From contig OY723275.1 of the NCBI GenBank assembly GCA_963210315.1, positions 2,108,001 to 2,172,000 on the forward strand: a DNA stretch of 64,000 bases. The letters are read 5' to 3'. Every line of letters begins with the position of its first letter. Position 1 is the first letter of the stretch. Source of the DNA: Rhynchopus euleeides (Eukaryota; Euglenozoa; Diplonemea; Diplonemida; Diplonemidae). A program made the position numbers and the translations under genes. This document shows, in pieces, positions 23,919 to 33,040 of this stretch. Under the pieces are notes generated by a model that had not been told where the DNA came from, made no database searches, and saw only the letters and a list, made by a program, of their open reading frames with translations.

Positions 23919-24582
23919 CAGGGCGTTCGCTATCGCCCACCGATCCCGTGTGGGGTGGGCGAAGTTTTATTTTGGGTTTTGGGAATTCGGGAAAATTTTT
24001 TATCCGTCGGGGAGGCGCCCCTCGGGGGCGCTTCGCGCCCCCTCGGGAGGTACACATTGGCTACCTCTCCTTGAGAGGGCAGATCACTGCACTTCTGGCA
24101 AGGCTGTTAGTACCTCCGAAGACACTAATAGCCTTGCTTATGAGCGAAACGCGTGGATCGGCAGGGACCGCTGTGCCACACAGTTCGGCTGCCAGGGGGG
24201 TCTGGGGGGCGGAGCCCCCCAGCCGCCGGAGGCCACGGTAGTGAACATCTGTTCATTGCGGATGGATAGATTCATGCAACTTGAAAGGACTTGGGCACCA
24301 GACATACGCCACAGGGGGGTCTGGGCGGAGCAATACATCGTACTGGGGAAGGCAGTTGTGGTCTCCTTCTGACACTTCCTTCTTCGAGCATCCCCCATCC
24401 CCTGAGGCTCGTGATCCCGTGGGCTCTTTCACCACCCACCCCCCCCTTCGGGGGGTGGGGGCCGAGCCCAGAATTTTATTTATCCAACTTCGCCCCCTTG
24501 GGCGAAGTTGGGGCGAAGTAAATCCGAACATTTATTTATTTAGGCGAAGTTGGCCCAACTTCGCCCAGTAGCGAACGCCCTG
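23919..24582. mobile_element. hAT-type MITE with 8-bp target duplication
   Basis: 664-bp non-coding element. Its left end reads CAGGGCGTTCGCTA and its right end is the inverted complement, TAGCGAACGCCCTG. It is flanked on both sides by TTTGAGGC (23911-23918 and 24583-24590), a perfect 8-bp direct repeat. An 8-bp duplication and CAGGG termini are diagnostic of hAT transposons. Inside are further inverted tracts built from GGCGAAGTT/AACTTCGCC (about 23955 and 24485-24570) and a tight GC hairpin at about 24012-24045. No transposase frame is present, so it must have been moved in trans. Confidence 0.88.
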
Positions 24583-24845
24583 TTTGAGGCGAGCAAAAAA
24601 AACAATGGTGTTTCGGAACCCCCCCCCCCCCACCCCTTTCCCTACCCTACCCCTCCCCACCTCCCTTCTCTGTCTCCTGTGGGGGGAGGGGGGGGGGTGG
24701 TGGCGGGCGTCAATGGGTCAGATCGGGCCTTGTGTAGCATCTCCGATCTCGCATTGGTCGTGGCTGTCGGCGCCAGCAAACAAGCAAAATGTAGCCCAAA
24801 TAAAATGCTGAGGAGGAGAACAGGGGGGTGGGGGGTGGGGGCCAC

Positions 24846-27099
24846 GGTGGCCTGGTCAGCTGACTGACCAGGTTTTGACCAGGTCCAAATCTGACCAGGT
24901 CATGACCAAATCTGACCTGGTCATGACCATGTCATACCTGGTCATGACCAGGTCATTTTCACCCATTTTAACCGGGGGGAACATGTTGAGTGGCCAAGCA
25001 GGGGGGACAATTCGCATATTCCGGACTCTCTCCGGCCGTTGTGGAAAGTATGAGTCAAAAGGGTTCAACCATACCCCGAGTCGAGAAAGAAGTCGAAGCT
25101 TGAATCATGTTGGGCACAAGGGGAAAATGGTCAAAATTGGCCCAAAATTACCAATAAAATATGCTGCAGTGCAGGGGGGTGGCGGGGGAGGGGAGGGTGG
25201 GGTCGGCGACGAAACTTGATGATCAGCAGCTTTGGCCCAAAATTACCAAAAAGGAATGAGGCCCCCTGCCCCCTGCCCAGGTTCCCTGCCCGCCTGGACG
25301 CACTCAAGTGCCTCACACCGGGTCCCTCCCCCTGGTGGTATCCCAAAAAAATGTCGAGGAGGTCTGCATCATCCCAGGCCACGCAGAAGGCGTCGAGCTG
25401 TTTCACAGCAGCCTCGCGGCGCTGTTTGAAAAGCCATCGCACCACCCACTTTGACAAGGAGTGGGGCAGGAAGCTGACACGGAGTGAAGAGGCCGACAAG
25501 AAGAAGGCCAGGACACTGCCCGCAGTCTACTCCATGCGTGTCTCTGGCAACGCGCGTCGGAGGCGGCATGAAGCGCCTCACGAGCGCCGACAAGAACTCG
25601 TCTGAGTACGAGGTGCTGACGGAAGCGGGGTGCTCGGATGAGGTGCTGGGAACCGATATGAAGAGGCTGCCCACCGCTCAAAGCGCGGTGGGCAGTACTT
25701 CTTCGAAGGCAGCTGAAAAACAACTGACCCCGAACCCCCCCCCATCACGCAGATCGGGAGGCATTCGATAGCAGACGTCCTCTTCTACCGGATCATCGTA
25801 GAGGTAGGTCCGGGAGCTGACGTGCCCGACGAGCACCCACCTGTTCTCGACGGATCGGTCATGACTGTCACGGTCATGAGGGACCTGCCCTACAAGAGCG
25901 AGGTTCCGAATGGTCTGCACGCCCGAACGTTTCACATTCCGGATCCGTTCATTGTGGCGGTGGGGGCAACACCACAGGCAACGCAGGGGCAGGGTGTCGT
26001 GACCATCGACATCCAGTTGGTGAACGCGGTGATGAGGCAGGCGGTGGTGACAAAGAAGCCCGACCAGCGGGCGTGCCAGAGGACGAGAGTCCCATCGGCA
26101 GTGCCGTAACGGTTGACCACATCTGATTGTGACACTTTTCAAAGAGTGTAAAAGAATGGAGAAGGGAGTGCCCTGCCTTGAATGCCTCAGGACCCTCAGG
26201 ATCCTCAGAACTGCCACCTCTCCGACGAAGCGTTCGAGAGGGAGAATGGGGAGAGGAAATCGCGGGCCAGGACAACATCTGCTTGTTTCCGGGAGAGGGA
26301 CCTGATGGTGTTCGAGCTGGCAAACTATGCCAGTTTCGGCAACGACCCCGCAAGAATCTTCGTGTACCCTCTTGCAATACAATGTCATATCGTTGTGCGG
26401 GAAGTGCATGACAGCGGGTCCCGTATGGATGAAAAACTTCGATTCGTTTCGGCACCGTCTCAGGGCTCTCGGTAGCAGTCGAGTAACCCCTGTCGGCCCG
26501 ATCGATTCGCTCGGCAAGTGTTCCGATGGCTGGTTACTGACTGGCGATGCTGCCTGCAACAAACCGCGTGGTCTCCGTATTTGCCTCTGCGACAAGCAGC
26601 CGCCGATCCACACCCAGGATGCGAAGGACGGCGTGTTACGCAAGGCAGCACTGGCCTGTGAAGCCGACACGACAACGAAGATCCCGAAGAAGAGGAAGAA
26701 GGAGAAGAATGTGAAGAAGCGGAAGAAGGCAGAAAGCTGCTGATCATCAAGTTTCGTCGCCGACCCCACCCTCCCCTCCCCCGCCACCCCCCTGCACTGC
26801 AGCATATTTTATTGGTAATTTTGGGCCAATTTTGACCATTTTCCCCTTGTGCCCAACATGATTCAAGCTTCGACTTCTTTCTCGACTCGGGGTATGGTTG
26901 AACCCTTTTGACCCATACTTTCCACAACGGCCGGAGAGAGTCCGGAATATGCGAATTGTCCCCCCTGCTTGGCCACTCAACATGTTCCCCCCCGGTTAAA
27001 ATGGGTGAAAATGACCTGGTCATACCTGGTCAATGACCAGGTATGACCTGGTCAAGATTTGACCAGGTTTTGACCTGGTCAGGGTCTGACCAGGCCACC
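24846..27099. mobile_element. Foldback element C: ~370-bp terminal inverted repeats made of TGACCAGGTCA palindromes
   Basis: 2254-bp element. The left arm (24846-25231) and right arm (26735-27099) are near-identical inverted copies, with about one difference per few tens of bases in the inner part. The outer ~110 bases of each arm are an irregular array of TGACCAGGT/ACCTGGTCA half-sites. The arm then runs through CATTTTCACCCATTTTAACC into a unique stretch and ends inside at GATGATCAGCAGCT. The outermost bases are GGTGGCCTGGTCAG (left) and its complement (right); the left one is preceded by CAC. No convincing target duplication is seen, as both flanks are G-rich. The interior (25232-26734) has only fragmentary frames. 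Similar arms indicate recent activity or gene conversion. Confidence 0.85.
25741..26743 (+). pseudogene. Possible interrupted coding remnant inside foldback element C
   Basis: Fragmentary + strand coding sequence. One open stretch (about 25750-26109) follows a C-run plus CAG that resembles an intron acceptor and reads QIGRHSIADVLFYRIIVEVG and onward with protein-like composition. Another (about 26212-26475) follows TCCTCAG and contains FELANYASFGNDPARIFVYP. A third frame ends at TGA 26743 with a Lys/Arg-rich nuclear-signal-like tail (KIPKKRKKEKNVKKRKK), and its stop falls exactly at the inner edge of the right inverted repeat. These could be exons of one element gene or decayed pieces. I recognise no family, and the frames do not join without assumed introns. 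Confidence 0.3.
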
Positions 27100-27407
27100 G
27101 GTGGGACAGAGGGGGGGGGGGAGGGAGGCAACCGTGCCCTCCCCGTGCGACCATACCCCATCCCCCCCCAGCCCCAGCCGGTTCTGGACGTCCGTCTGGT
27201 TGTTGGAGCAAAGGTGCGTCCTCTCTCTCTCTCCCCCCCCTCTTCTACTTCACTCAATCCCCGAATGTCTCCGCCTTTGCTGTCCTGTTATTGGCATGTG
27301 TCGGATATCTTCACACAAAAGGTGGTGAGCCACTCCTGCCCCTCCCACTCCCCACCGCCCACTGCCCATCACATCCGCCCCTCTGCCAGACATTGCACGC
27401 TAGCACT
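27100..27407. other. Intergenic region before FKBP
   Basis: About 308 bases between the foldback element and the FKBP start. It has a G run at 27111-27122, a CTCTCTCTC tract near 27222 and a pyrimidine-rich run close to the ATG. No gene. Confidence 0.5.
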
Positions 27408-27932
27408 ATGGGGGGTTCGTCCAGCAAAGATGCCGCGCCCGCGGCAAAGTCTGTGCGTGAGGTCGTCCCGGGTGTGACGATCGAGACGGTGACGCCTGGT
27501 GACGGGAAGACCTTTGCCCGTGACAGGCAGACCGTGTCCGTGCACTACACCGGGACACTGGAGAGTGGGGCGAAGTTCGACTCTTCGCGCGACCGCAACC
27601 AGCCCTTCGACTTCTCCGTGGGTGCCGGGCAGGTGATCCGCTGCTGGGACAAGGCTGTGGCCGACATGTCCCTGGGCGAGCGTGCCAACGTTAAGTGCTC
27701 CCCCGAGGTATGGCCCGGATTGTTCAGCCCTTCACCCCGCAAGAGGTTCCATTTTCAGAGGAAGCCACTAGCGATCACAGCCACAGCACCCACCTTCTGC
27801 ACAGTGCATTGCGCCCCCTCTTTTGCTACACCCTCTCCACTTCCGCAGAACGCCTACGGCCAGCGTGGGATTGGCCCGATCCCGCCGAACTCGACCCTCA
27901 ACTTCGACGTCGAGGTGCTCAGGTTCTACTGA
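27408..27932 (+). CDS. FKBP-type peptidyl-prolyl isomerase, probably N-myristoylated (2 exons)
   Basis: Small FK506-binding-protein-type prolyl cis-trans isomerase of 127 residues. Exons 27408-27707 and 27849-27932 join at phase 0; the intron starts GTATGG and ends CGCAG. The FKBP core is clear: VSVHYTGTLESGAKFDSS, FDFSVGAGQVI followed by the active-site WDKAV, then GERANVKCSPE and, in exon 2, NAYGQRGIGPIPPNSTLNFD. The usual glycine in the VIxGWD signature is cysteine here (VIRCWD). The N-terminus MGGSSSKD fits the N-myristoylation pattern (Gly2, Ser6), suggesting membrane attachment. The domain is the minimal FKBP12-like size with a ~20-residue N-terminal extension. Confidence 0.93.
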   Translation: MGGSSSKDAAPAAKSVREVVPGVTIETVTPGDGKTFARDRQTVSVHYTGTLESGAKFDSSRDRNQPFDFSVGAGQVIRCWDKAVADMSLGERANVKCSPEVWPGLFSPSPRKRFHFQRKPLAITATAPTFCTVHCAPSFATPSPLPQNAYGQRGIGPIPPNSTLNFDVEVLRFY

Positions 27933-28370
27933 GTGTACGGAAGCTCGGCTTGTGCCGTGCCGTGTTGTTATCTAGCCTGGTTTATTTTTACATTGAATTT
28001 CTGTGTGTTGGCCTTGTTGTGTGGCGGCATGAACACCCCCCTGCAAGGCTGATGCCTGAAGGTGACATGCCTTGTCCCGATGGTCTGTGGGAGGTGTGCA
28101 CGATGCACCGGTGCTCTCGCGTTGTGCCCTCCACACAAGGGCTCAAGGCGTGGCAACAACAGACCCACCCATCGCCCAGGGCTCCGCCGGAAAGGTGCCT
28201 TGCCAACGCAGCAACGAAACTTGTCCTCACCGAGGGTGGTCGTGGGGTGGGGAGGAGGGGTGTGATTCGCCCTCTCCCCCCCCTCTCTGATTAGCCTCAA
28301 CGCATCGGGTAGTGTGCTGGACCCGTGGGCCCCCCCCTCCTTTTGCCCTCAGCTGTCAGTCTGCAGGCAT
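27933..28370. other. Intergenic region, FKBP to helicase
   Basis: 438 bases, no gene. It ends in a pyrimidine-rich tract (CCCCCCCTCCTTTTGCCCTCAG) with CAG at 28364-28366, five bases before the first helicase ATG. Confidence 0.5.
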
Positions 28371-31300
28371 ATGAATGCCGCCTTCCTGTGTTTTGCTTGC
28401 GGCGGGTTTGCATACACCGCCATCCGCAGAGACATGTCTGGCATGTCTGGGGCACCGCCAGCCCCTGCGGGGCACAGCGGGGCGGGCTACCATGCTGCAG
28501 GGGTGCCCGCTGAGTACGCATCAAGGTATTCCTCGCCGTATGACGAGCCTGCACCTCAAGCAGGGGCACCGGCAGCAGGGCCGGCTGTGGCGCCGAGTCA
28601 GCCGTATGGACCCAACGGGGCAAATCAACAGCAACCGCAGCCTGCACAGCAGCAGCAGATGTATCCGCCGTATGCTCCGCAGCCTGCACAACAGCAGCAC
28701 CAACAGGCGCAGCCGCCGCCGCAGCAGCAGGCGTATCCGCCACACGCCCCGCAACCTGCACAGCAGCAATCACAGCAGCAGCAGGCTTATCCGCAGTACG
28801 CCCCGCAGCCTGCACAGCAGCAGCAACCGCAGGAACAAAGATATCCGCCGTACCCCCCGCAGTCACAACAGCCACAGCAGCAACAGGCGTATCCACCGTA
28901 CGTCCCACAGCCTGCAGCACCTCCAGCAGGTCCAGCGGGAGGGCAGCAGGCGACCCCACCTCACACTGCAGCACCAACAGCACCGCCTGCCTCCTCTGCG
29001 TACCCCCAGCCTGTGCATGCCGCGCAGCAGCCTGCAGCCGCTGCACCGTACGGCCACCCTGACCAGGGACGTGCGCCTTCGCAGCCTGCACCTCCTGCAC
29101 AGTATGCAGCTGCACCCCACGCCTCTGCCTACGGCACCCCCAACGGGGTGCCCCAGCCTCCTGCACCAGGCCCTGGGCCTTACGGCCCACCTGCCGCACT
29201 TGCTGCACACAGCTCAGGGGCGCCGACGACGCAGACAACTGCTGCGCCACCTGCAGGGGCGCCCGCTGAGTACGCATCCAGGTATACTTCGCCGTATGAC
29301 GAGCCTGCAGCTCAAGGGGCGCCAGCAGGTGCAGCAGCTGGGTCTGCTGTGACGCCGAGTCAGCCGTACGGACCCAACGGGGCAAATCAACAGCAACCGC
29401 AGCCTGCACAGCAGCAGCAGCAATCACAGCAGCAGCAGGCTTATCCGCAGTACGCCCCGCAGCCTGCACAGCAGCAGCAACCGCAGGAACAAAGATATCC
29501 GCCGTACCCTCCGCAGTCACAACAGCCACAGCAGCAACAGGCGTATCCACCGTACGTCCCACAGCCTGCGGCACCTCCAGCAGGTCCAGCGGGAGGGCAG
29601 CAGGCGACCCCACCTCACACTGCAGCACCAACAGCACCGCCTGCCTCCTCTGCGTACCCCCAGCCTGTGCATGCTGCCGCGCAGCAGCCGCCCTCGGCAG
29701 CGCACGCGCCTCCCCAGTGGGGTGCGCCTGCCGCACCACATGCACCGCAGCCCGCACAGCCTGCAGCCGCTGCACCGTACGGCCACCCTGACCAGGGACG
29801 TGCGCCTTCGCAGCCTGCACCTCCTGCACAGTATGCAGCTGCACCCCACGCCTCTGCCTACGGCACCCCCAACGGGGTGCCTCAGCCTCCTGCACCAGGC
29901 CCTGGGCCTTACGGCCCACCTGCCGCACTTGCTGCAGCACACCCGCCCTTGGGTGCTCCTGGCCCCGCCATGCCCACGCCGTACGGTGTTGCCCCGTATG
30001 CCCCTCTTGGTGCACCACCACCAGCCGTGGTGCCACCGGTTGACGATTCCGTCCTTCGCCAAGTGCTGTATGACAAGCTGAGAGACTATCAGCGAGAGCT
30101 GTTTGACGTGTGTTACCAAAGGAATACCATTGCTGTCACGCCAACGGGCACTGGCAAGACGATGCTGGCTTTCTGTGTGGCAGAGCATCTGAGGATGAAG
30201 TGTCTGAATGAGACGGGGAAGTCCAAGCCGGTGCTGTTTCTGTTCAACACGCGTTCGCTCTGCGCCCAGCAGCACCGGGTGTGCCGCGACCTGTTCGCAT
30301 CTCTTGGGAAGCAGCGGGCAGAACGCCGTATCGTCAGCCTGTCGGAGAACAACGTTGCCCTCACCTCCTGCACCACAGAGCAGGACCTGGACCAGTACCA
30401 CTACCTCTTCGGGCTGACCCCGCGCGTCCTGGAGTTTCTGCAGAACGGCGATCAGACCAAGATATCATGGTTCTGCTGCGTTGTGTTCGACGAGGCGCAC
30501 AACGTGAGGCGCGAGAGCGCAGGGGTGCGTCTGATGAACAACTACATCAAGCTGCTGTCCGGGCGCAGGCCGCACATCTTGGGCCTCACGGCGACACCAT
30601 TTGCCAGGCAGAGCAGAGCCGAGGTGGAAATGAACGAGCTGTGCGCGGCACTGGATGCATGCATTGCGACGCCGGTTGTCCCCTCTCATGTGCAGAACAT
30701 GCTGCGTGTGGCAGCGCAGGCGCCGCCTGACGTGAGGACGGTGCGGCACACAGAGTTGGAGAACCGCTTGCTTGCCTTCATCAAAGAACATCTGCAGTGC
30801 ATCTTCGACGTCCTGTACCTTTTCAAGGACAGCCCGCTGTACGCACACAGCAGCTCAGTGACCGAGATCATCAACGCTGTGGTGGACAAGCACGAGGGGG
30901 AGCTGAAGGTCGACATCACGCGAGGCCTGAACAACGCTGTGGGGTCTGCCTTGCCGCTCCGCACCCTGTGCGAGCTCAACAAGACGCTGCTGGATATGCA
31001 GTGCATCACGCGGAAGGCGGGCGTGCTTGCCGCGAAAGACCACTGGGATGACGCATACCACCTCCCCGCCCCGAGTCCCAACTTCGCGAAGTTCTTCAGC
31101 GGCGTGCAGCAGCACCAGGACAACAACCACCCTGAGGTCACGCGGCGCGAGAACCAGACTGTGTACGAGGCGTTGAGCCGGGTCTGCGGTGGTTTGTCTT
31201 CTCTCTTCTGTAACGTCCCTGACACCGACACCATCGGTAGCAAGGAGCGTGCGGTGCTGGAGCAGTTGTGCAGCGAACACACAAACAAAGGCAGGGACAT

Positions 31301-32540
31301 GCGAGTGCTGGTGTTCGTGCCAGAGGTGGAGGAGGCGCAGCGCATGGCGAAGCGCTTCACCACCCTGCTGCGCGCCACACCAGGCATGGAGGAGGTGCGT
31401 GTGGAGGACTACACGTCGAACACGTCGACCAAGAGAGGGGCAGACATCCGCACCCGGTTCAACCAGGGGCGCACGAAGGTGATTTTCAACACCACCACGC
31501 TGGAGGAGGGGATCGACATCCCGAACTGTACTCTGGTCATCAGGTTCTTCATGAGCTCCTTCTCCATTGTTTCCCTCAACCAGTGCAGGGGGCGTGCGCG
31601 TGCAAGCGAAGCCCGATTTGTCCTCTTCGTTGACAACGACGACGAGCAGGAGCAGGCGTTGAAGCATCTCGACTATGAGAAGGTGATGACACTCACAAGC
31701 GAGTTCTCCCAGCGCGGGGCCCAGCCCGTGTCAGGCGACCGGACCGGGCGTATCTACTTCGACAAAGTGAATGCGGAGCGCCTTGTGTATTACTACTGCC
31801 AGGAGATGGTGCGGGCGAAGCTCGCGCCCAGCATGCCTCAGATCAACATGTGCATGTCGGAGCAGGGCAAGACGCTGACGCTCCGCATCCCATGTACCGG
31901 TGGGGTGGAGCGGACCTTCTCGTCCCAGTCGCACCAGATGGAGGCAAACGTCAAGTTCACACTCATGAAGCAGGTCTGTGAGTTCCTGGATTCCACGGGG
32001 CAGCTGCGTGTGCCGACGACAGAATTCCGTGGAGTGTTCGAGGTGAATGAGTACGACTCCCTGCAGACAGGCAGCACGCGCGCCGAAATGTCGGGCCAGG
32101 GGAAGGGGCTCCTGCACTACGACGAGGCGAAGGGGTGGTCCCACACCATCAAGCCGTATGAGAAGCTTGCGCACCTCTGCCAGAACTATCTCGTGAACTT
32201 CCAGTCGTTTCAGTGCCCCCGCACCGAGGTGTACCGGGTCCGGATCGTGCTCCACGGGAAGGGGAAGGCCAAGCCCCTCCTATTCGAGGCTGCGGGCCCC
32301 AACAACGCCGGCTACCCGACGCTCGATGCGGCGCTTCAGAACTCCTCGCTGGTGGCGCTGCGCGAGGGTTTGAACTTCACCTTCTTCAACAAGGCGGCAC
32401 CCGAGGAGCTGGCTGACAAGGTGCCCATCAAGGCAGAGCGCCAGCCCCTGGAGATGAAGAGCTACTACAACTTCCACCTGGGCCGTGAACAGCAGGCCCT
32501 CATGCGGGTGCCACGGCCAGGCCCATCGGTGATGGGGTAG
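28371..32540 (+). CDS. Dicer/RIG-I-type SF2 helicase with Pro/Gln-rich prion-like N-terminus, no RNase III domains
   Basis: 1389 residues from ATG 28371; ATG 28434 (MSGMSGAPPAP), just after another CAG, is an alternative start. Residues ~40-545 are Pro/Gln/Ala/Tyr-rich low complexity, largely two copies of a ~250-residue unit. The helicase follows: motif I TPTGTGKT (~590-597), DEAH (~707), LTATP (~742), motif V TTTLEEGIDIPNCTLVIRF, and motif VI QCRGRARA (~1071). The GIDIPxCxLVIRF and QxRGRAR wording is specific to the Dicer/RIG-I/Hef family of dsRNA-activated helicases. A stretch at ~1124-1215 (GRIYFDKVNAERLVYYYCQE onward) resembles the Dicer dimerisation (DUF283) domain. The end (~1265-1370) could be a degenerate dsRNA-binding fold. 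No PAZ or RNase III domain follows; a stop lies at 32540. A role in small-RNA or dsRNA sensing is likely but inferred. Confidence 0.9.
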   Translation: MNAAFLCFACGGFAYTAIRRDMSGMSGAPPAPAGHSGAGYHAAGVPAEYASRYSSPYDEPAPQAGAPAAGPAVAPSQPYGPNGANQQQPQPAQQQQMYPPYAPQPAQQQHQQAQPPPQQQAYPPHAPQPAQQQSQQQQAYPQYAPQPAQQQQPQEQRYPPYPPQSQQPQQQQAYPPYVPQPAAPPAGPAGGQQATPPHTAAPTAPPASSAYPQPVHAAQQPAAAAPYGHPDQGRAPSQPAPPAQYAAAPHASAYGTPNGVPQPPAPGPGPYGPPAALAAHSSGAPTTQTTAAPPAGAPAEYASRYTSPYDEPAAQGAPAGAAAGSAVTPSQPYGPNGANQQQPQPAQQQQQSQQQQAYPQYAPQPAQQQQPQEQRYPPYPPQSQQPQQQQAYPPYVPQPAAPPAGPAGGQQATPPHTAAPTAPPASSAYPQPVHAAAQQPPSAAHAPPQWGAPAAPHAPQPAQPAAAAPYGHPDQGRAPSQPAPPAQYAAAPHASAYGTPNGVPQPPAPGPGPYGPPAALAAAHPPLGAPGPAMPTPYGVAPYAPLGAPPPAVVPPVDDSVLRQVLYDKLRDYQRELFDVCYQRNTIAVTPTGTGKTMLAFCVAEHLRMKCLNETGKSKPVLFLFNTRSLCAQQHRVCRDLFASLGKQRAERRIVSLSENNVALTSCTTEQDLDQYHYLFGLTPRVLEFLQNGDQTKISWFCCVVFDEAHNVRRESAGVRLMNNYIKLLSGRRPHILGLTATPFARQSRAEVEMNELCAALDACIATPVVPSHVQNMLRVAAQAPPDVRTVRHTELENRLLAFIKEHLQCIFDVLYLFKDSPLYAHSSSVTEIINAVVDKHEGELKVDITRGLNNAVGSALPLRTLCELNKTLLDMQCITRKAGVLAAKDHWDDAYHLPAPSPNFAKFFSGVQQHQDNNHPEVTRRENQTVYEALSRVCGGLSSLFCNVPDTDTIGSKERAVLEQLCSEHTNKGRDMRVLVFVPEVEEAQRMAKRFTTLLRATPGMEEVRVEDYTSNTSTKRGADIRTRFNQGRTKVIFNTTTLEEGIDIPNCTLVIRFFMSSFSIVSLNQCRGRARASEARFVLFVDNDDEQEQALKHLDYEKVMTLTSEFSQRGAQPVSGDRTGRIYFDKVNAERLVYYYCQEMVRAKLAPSMPQINMCMSEQGKTLTLRIPCTGGVERTFSSQSHQMEANVKFTLMKQVCEFLDSTGQLRVPTTEFRGVFEVNEYDSLQTGSTRAEMSGQGKGLLHYDEAKGWSHTIKPYEKLAHLCQNYLVNFQSFQCPRTEVYRVRIVLHGKGKAKPLLFEAAGPNNAGYPTLDAALQNSSLVALREGLNFTFFNKAAPEELADKVPIKAERQPLEMKSYYNFHLGREQQALMRVPRPGPSVMG
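28505..29935 (+). repeat. In-frame tandem duplication inside the helicase N-terminus
   Basis: Unit 1 begins at 28505 (GCCCGCTGAGTACGCATC) and unit 2 at 29261 with the same bases, an offset of 756 = 252 codons. The copies are nearly identical over long stretches and differ by in-frame indels, including a loss of about 48 bases in unit 2 and an extra ~75-base segment near 29680-29760. CAG/CCG-type codon repeats lie inside each unit. Confidence 0.9.
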
Positions 32541-33040
32541 GGTAGCGTGCGGAGATTTGGCCCGGCAGAGAGGTGTAAAGGCGCATAGTCAGGAGATGCA
32601 GGCCAGAAGCCCTCTCAGATTATCGCATTGTTTATTGGTGGAGAGGAGCGATGTTAGAGGAGGGTCGGAGGAGAGAGAGGGGCGCTGAAGGGATGGGCAC
32701 GGCTCGCAGTGCCCATCTCTTCGTCACACGGTGGACTCCAGCGGCCCTAGCGGGAGTCTGGGAGCGGGAGTCTGAGCGGGAGTCCAGACTCCCGCTAGCG
32801 GGAGTCTATACTCCCGCTAGGGGGAGTCTGACTCCCCCTAGCGGGAGTCTTTTCACCTATTTTCATCCATTTTTCCCATGATATAGTTACAGTCTACTGG
32901 CGTGGGGGGTAAAATCATGGTGGAAGAGGGATGGGGAGGGGCTTGTTTTGCTTCTGTCAGTTTCCCCGGACTCTGGACTACCTACCTATCCTCCTGGTAG
33001 CGGCTACACCTGCGGAGGTGAGCGGTTAGAATTTGAGGTG

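Noticed and set aside
25678..26805. 375-codon minus-strand frame in foldback element C
   Set aside because: It runs into the inverted repeat and has a His/Arg/Leu-rich shadow-like composition. The + strand fragments read more like protein, though neither is secure.
24846..27099. Target-site duplication for foldback element C
   Set aside because: Flanks share only CGG/CCGG-type bases in a G-rich context; no unambiguous direct repeat.
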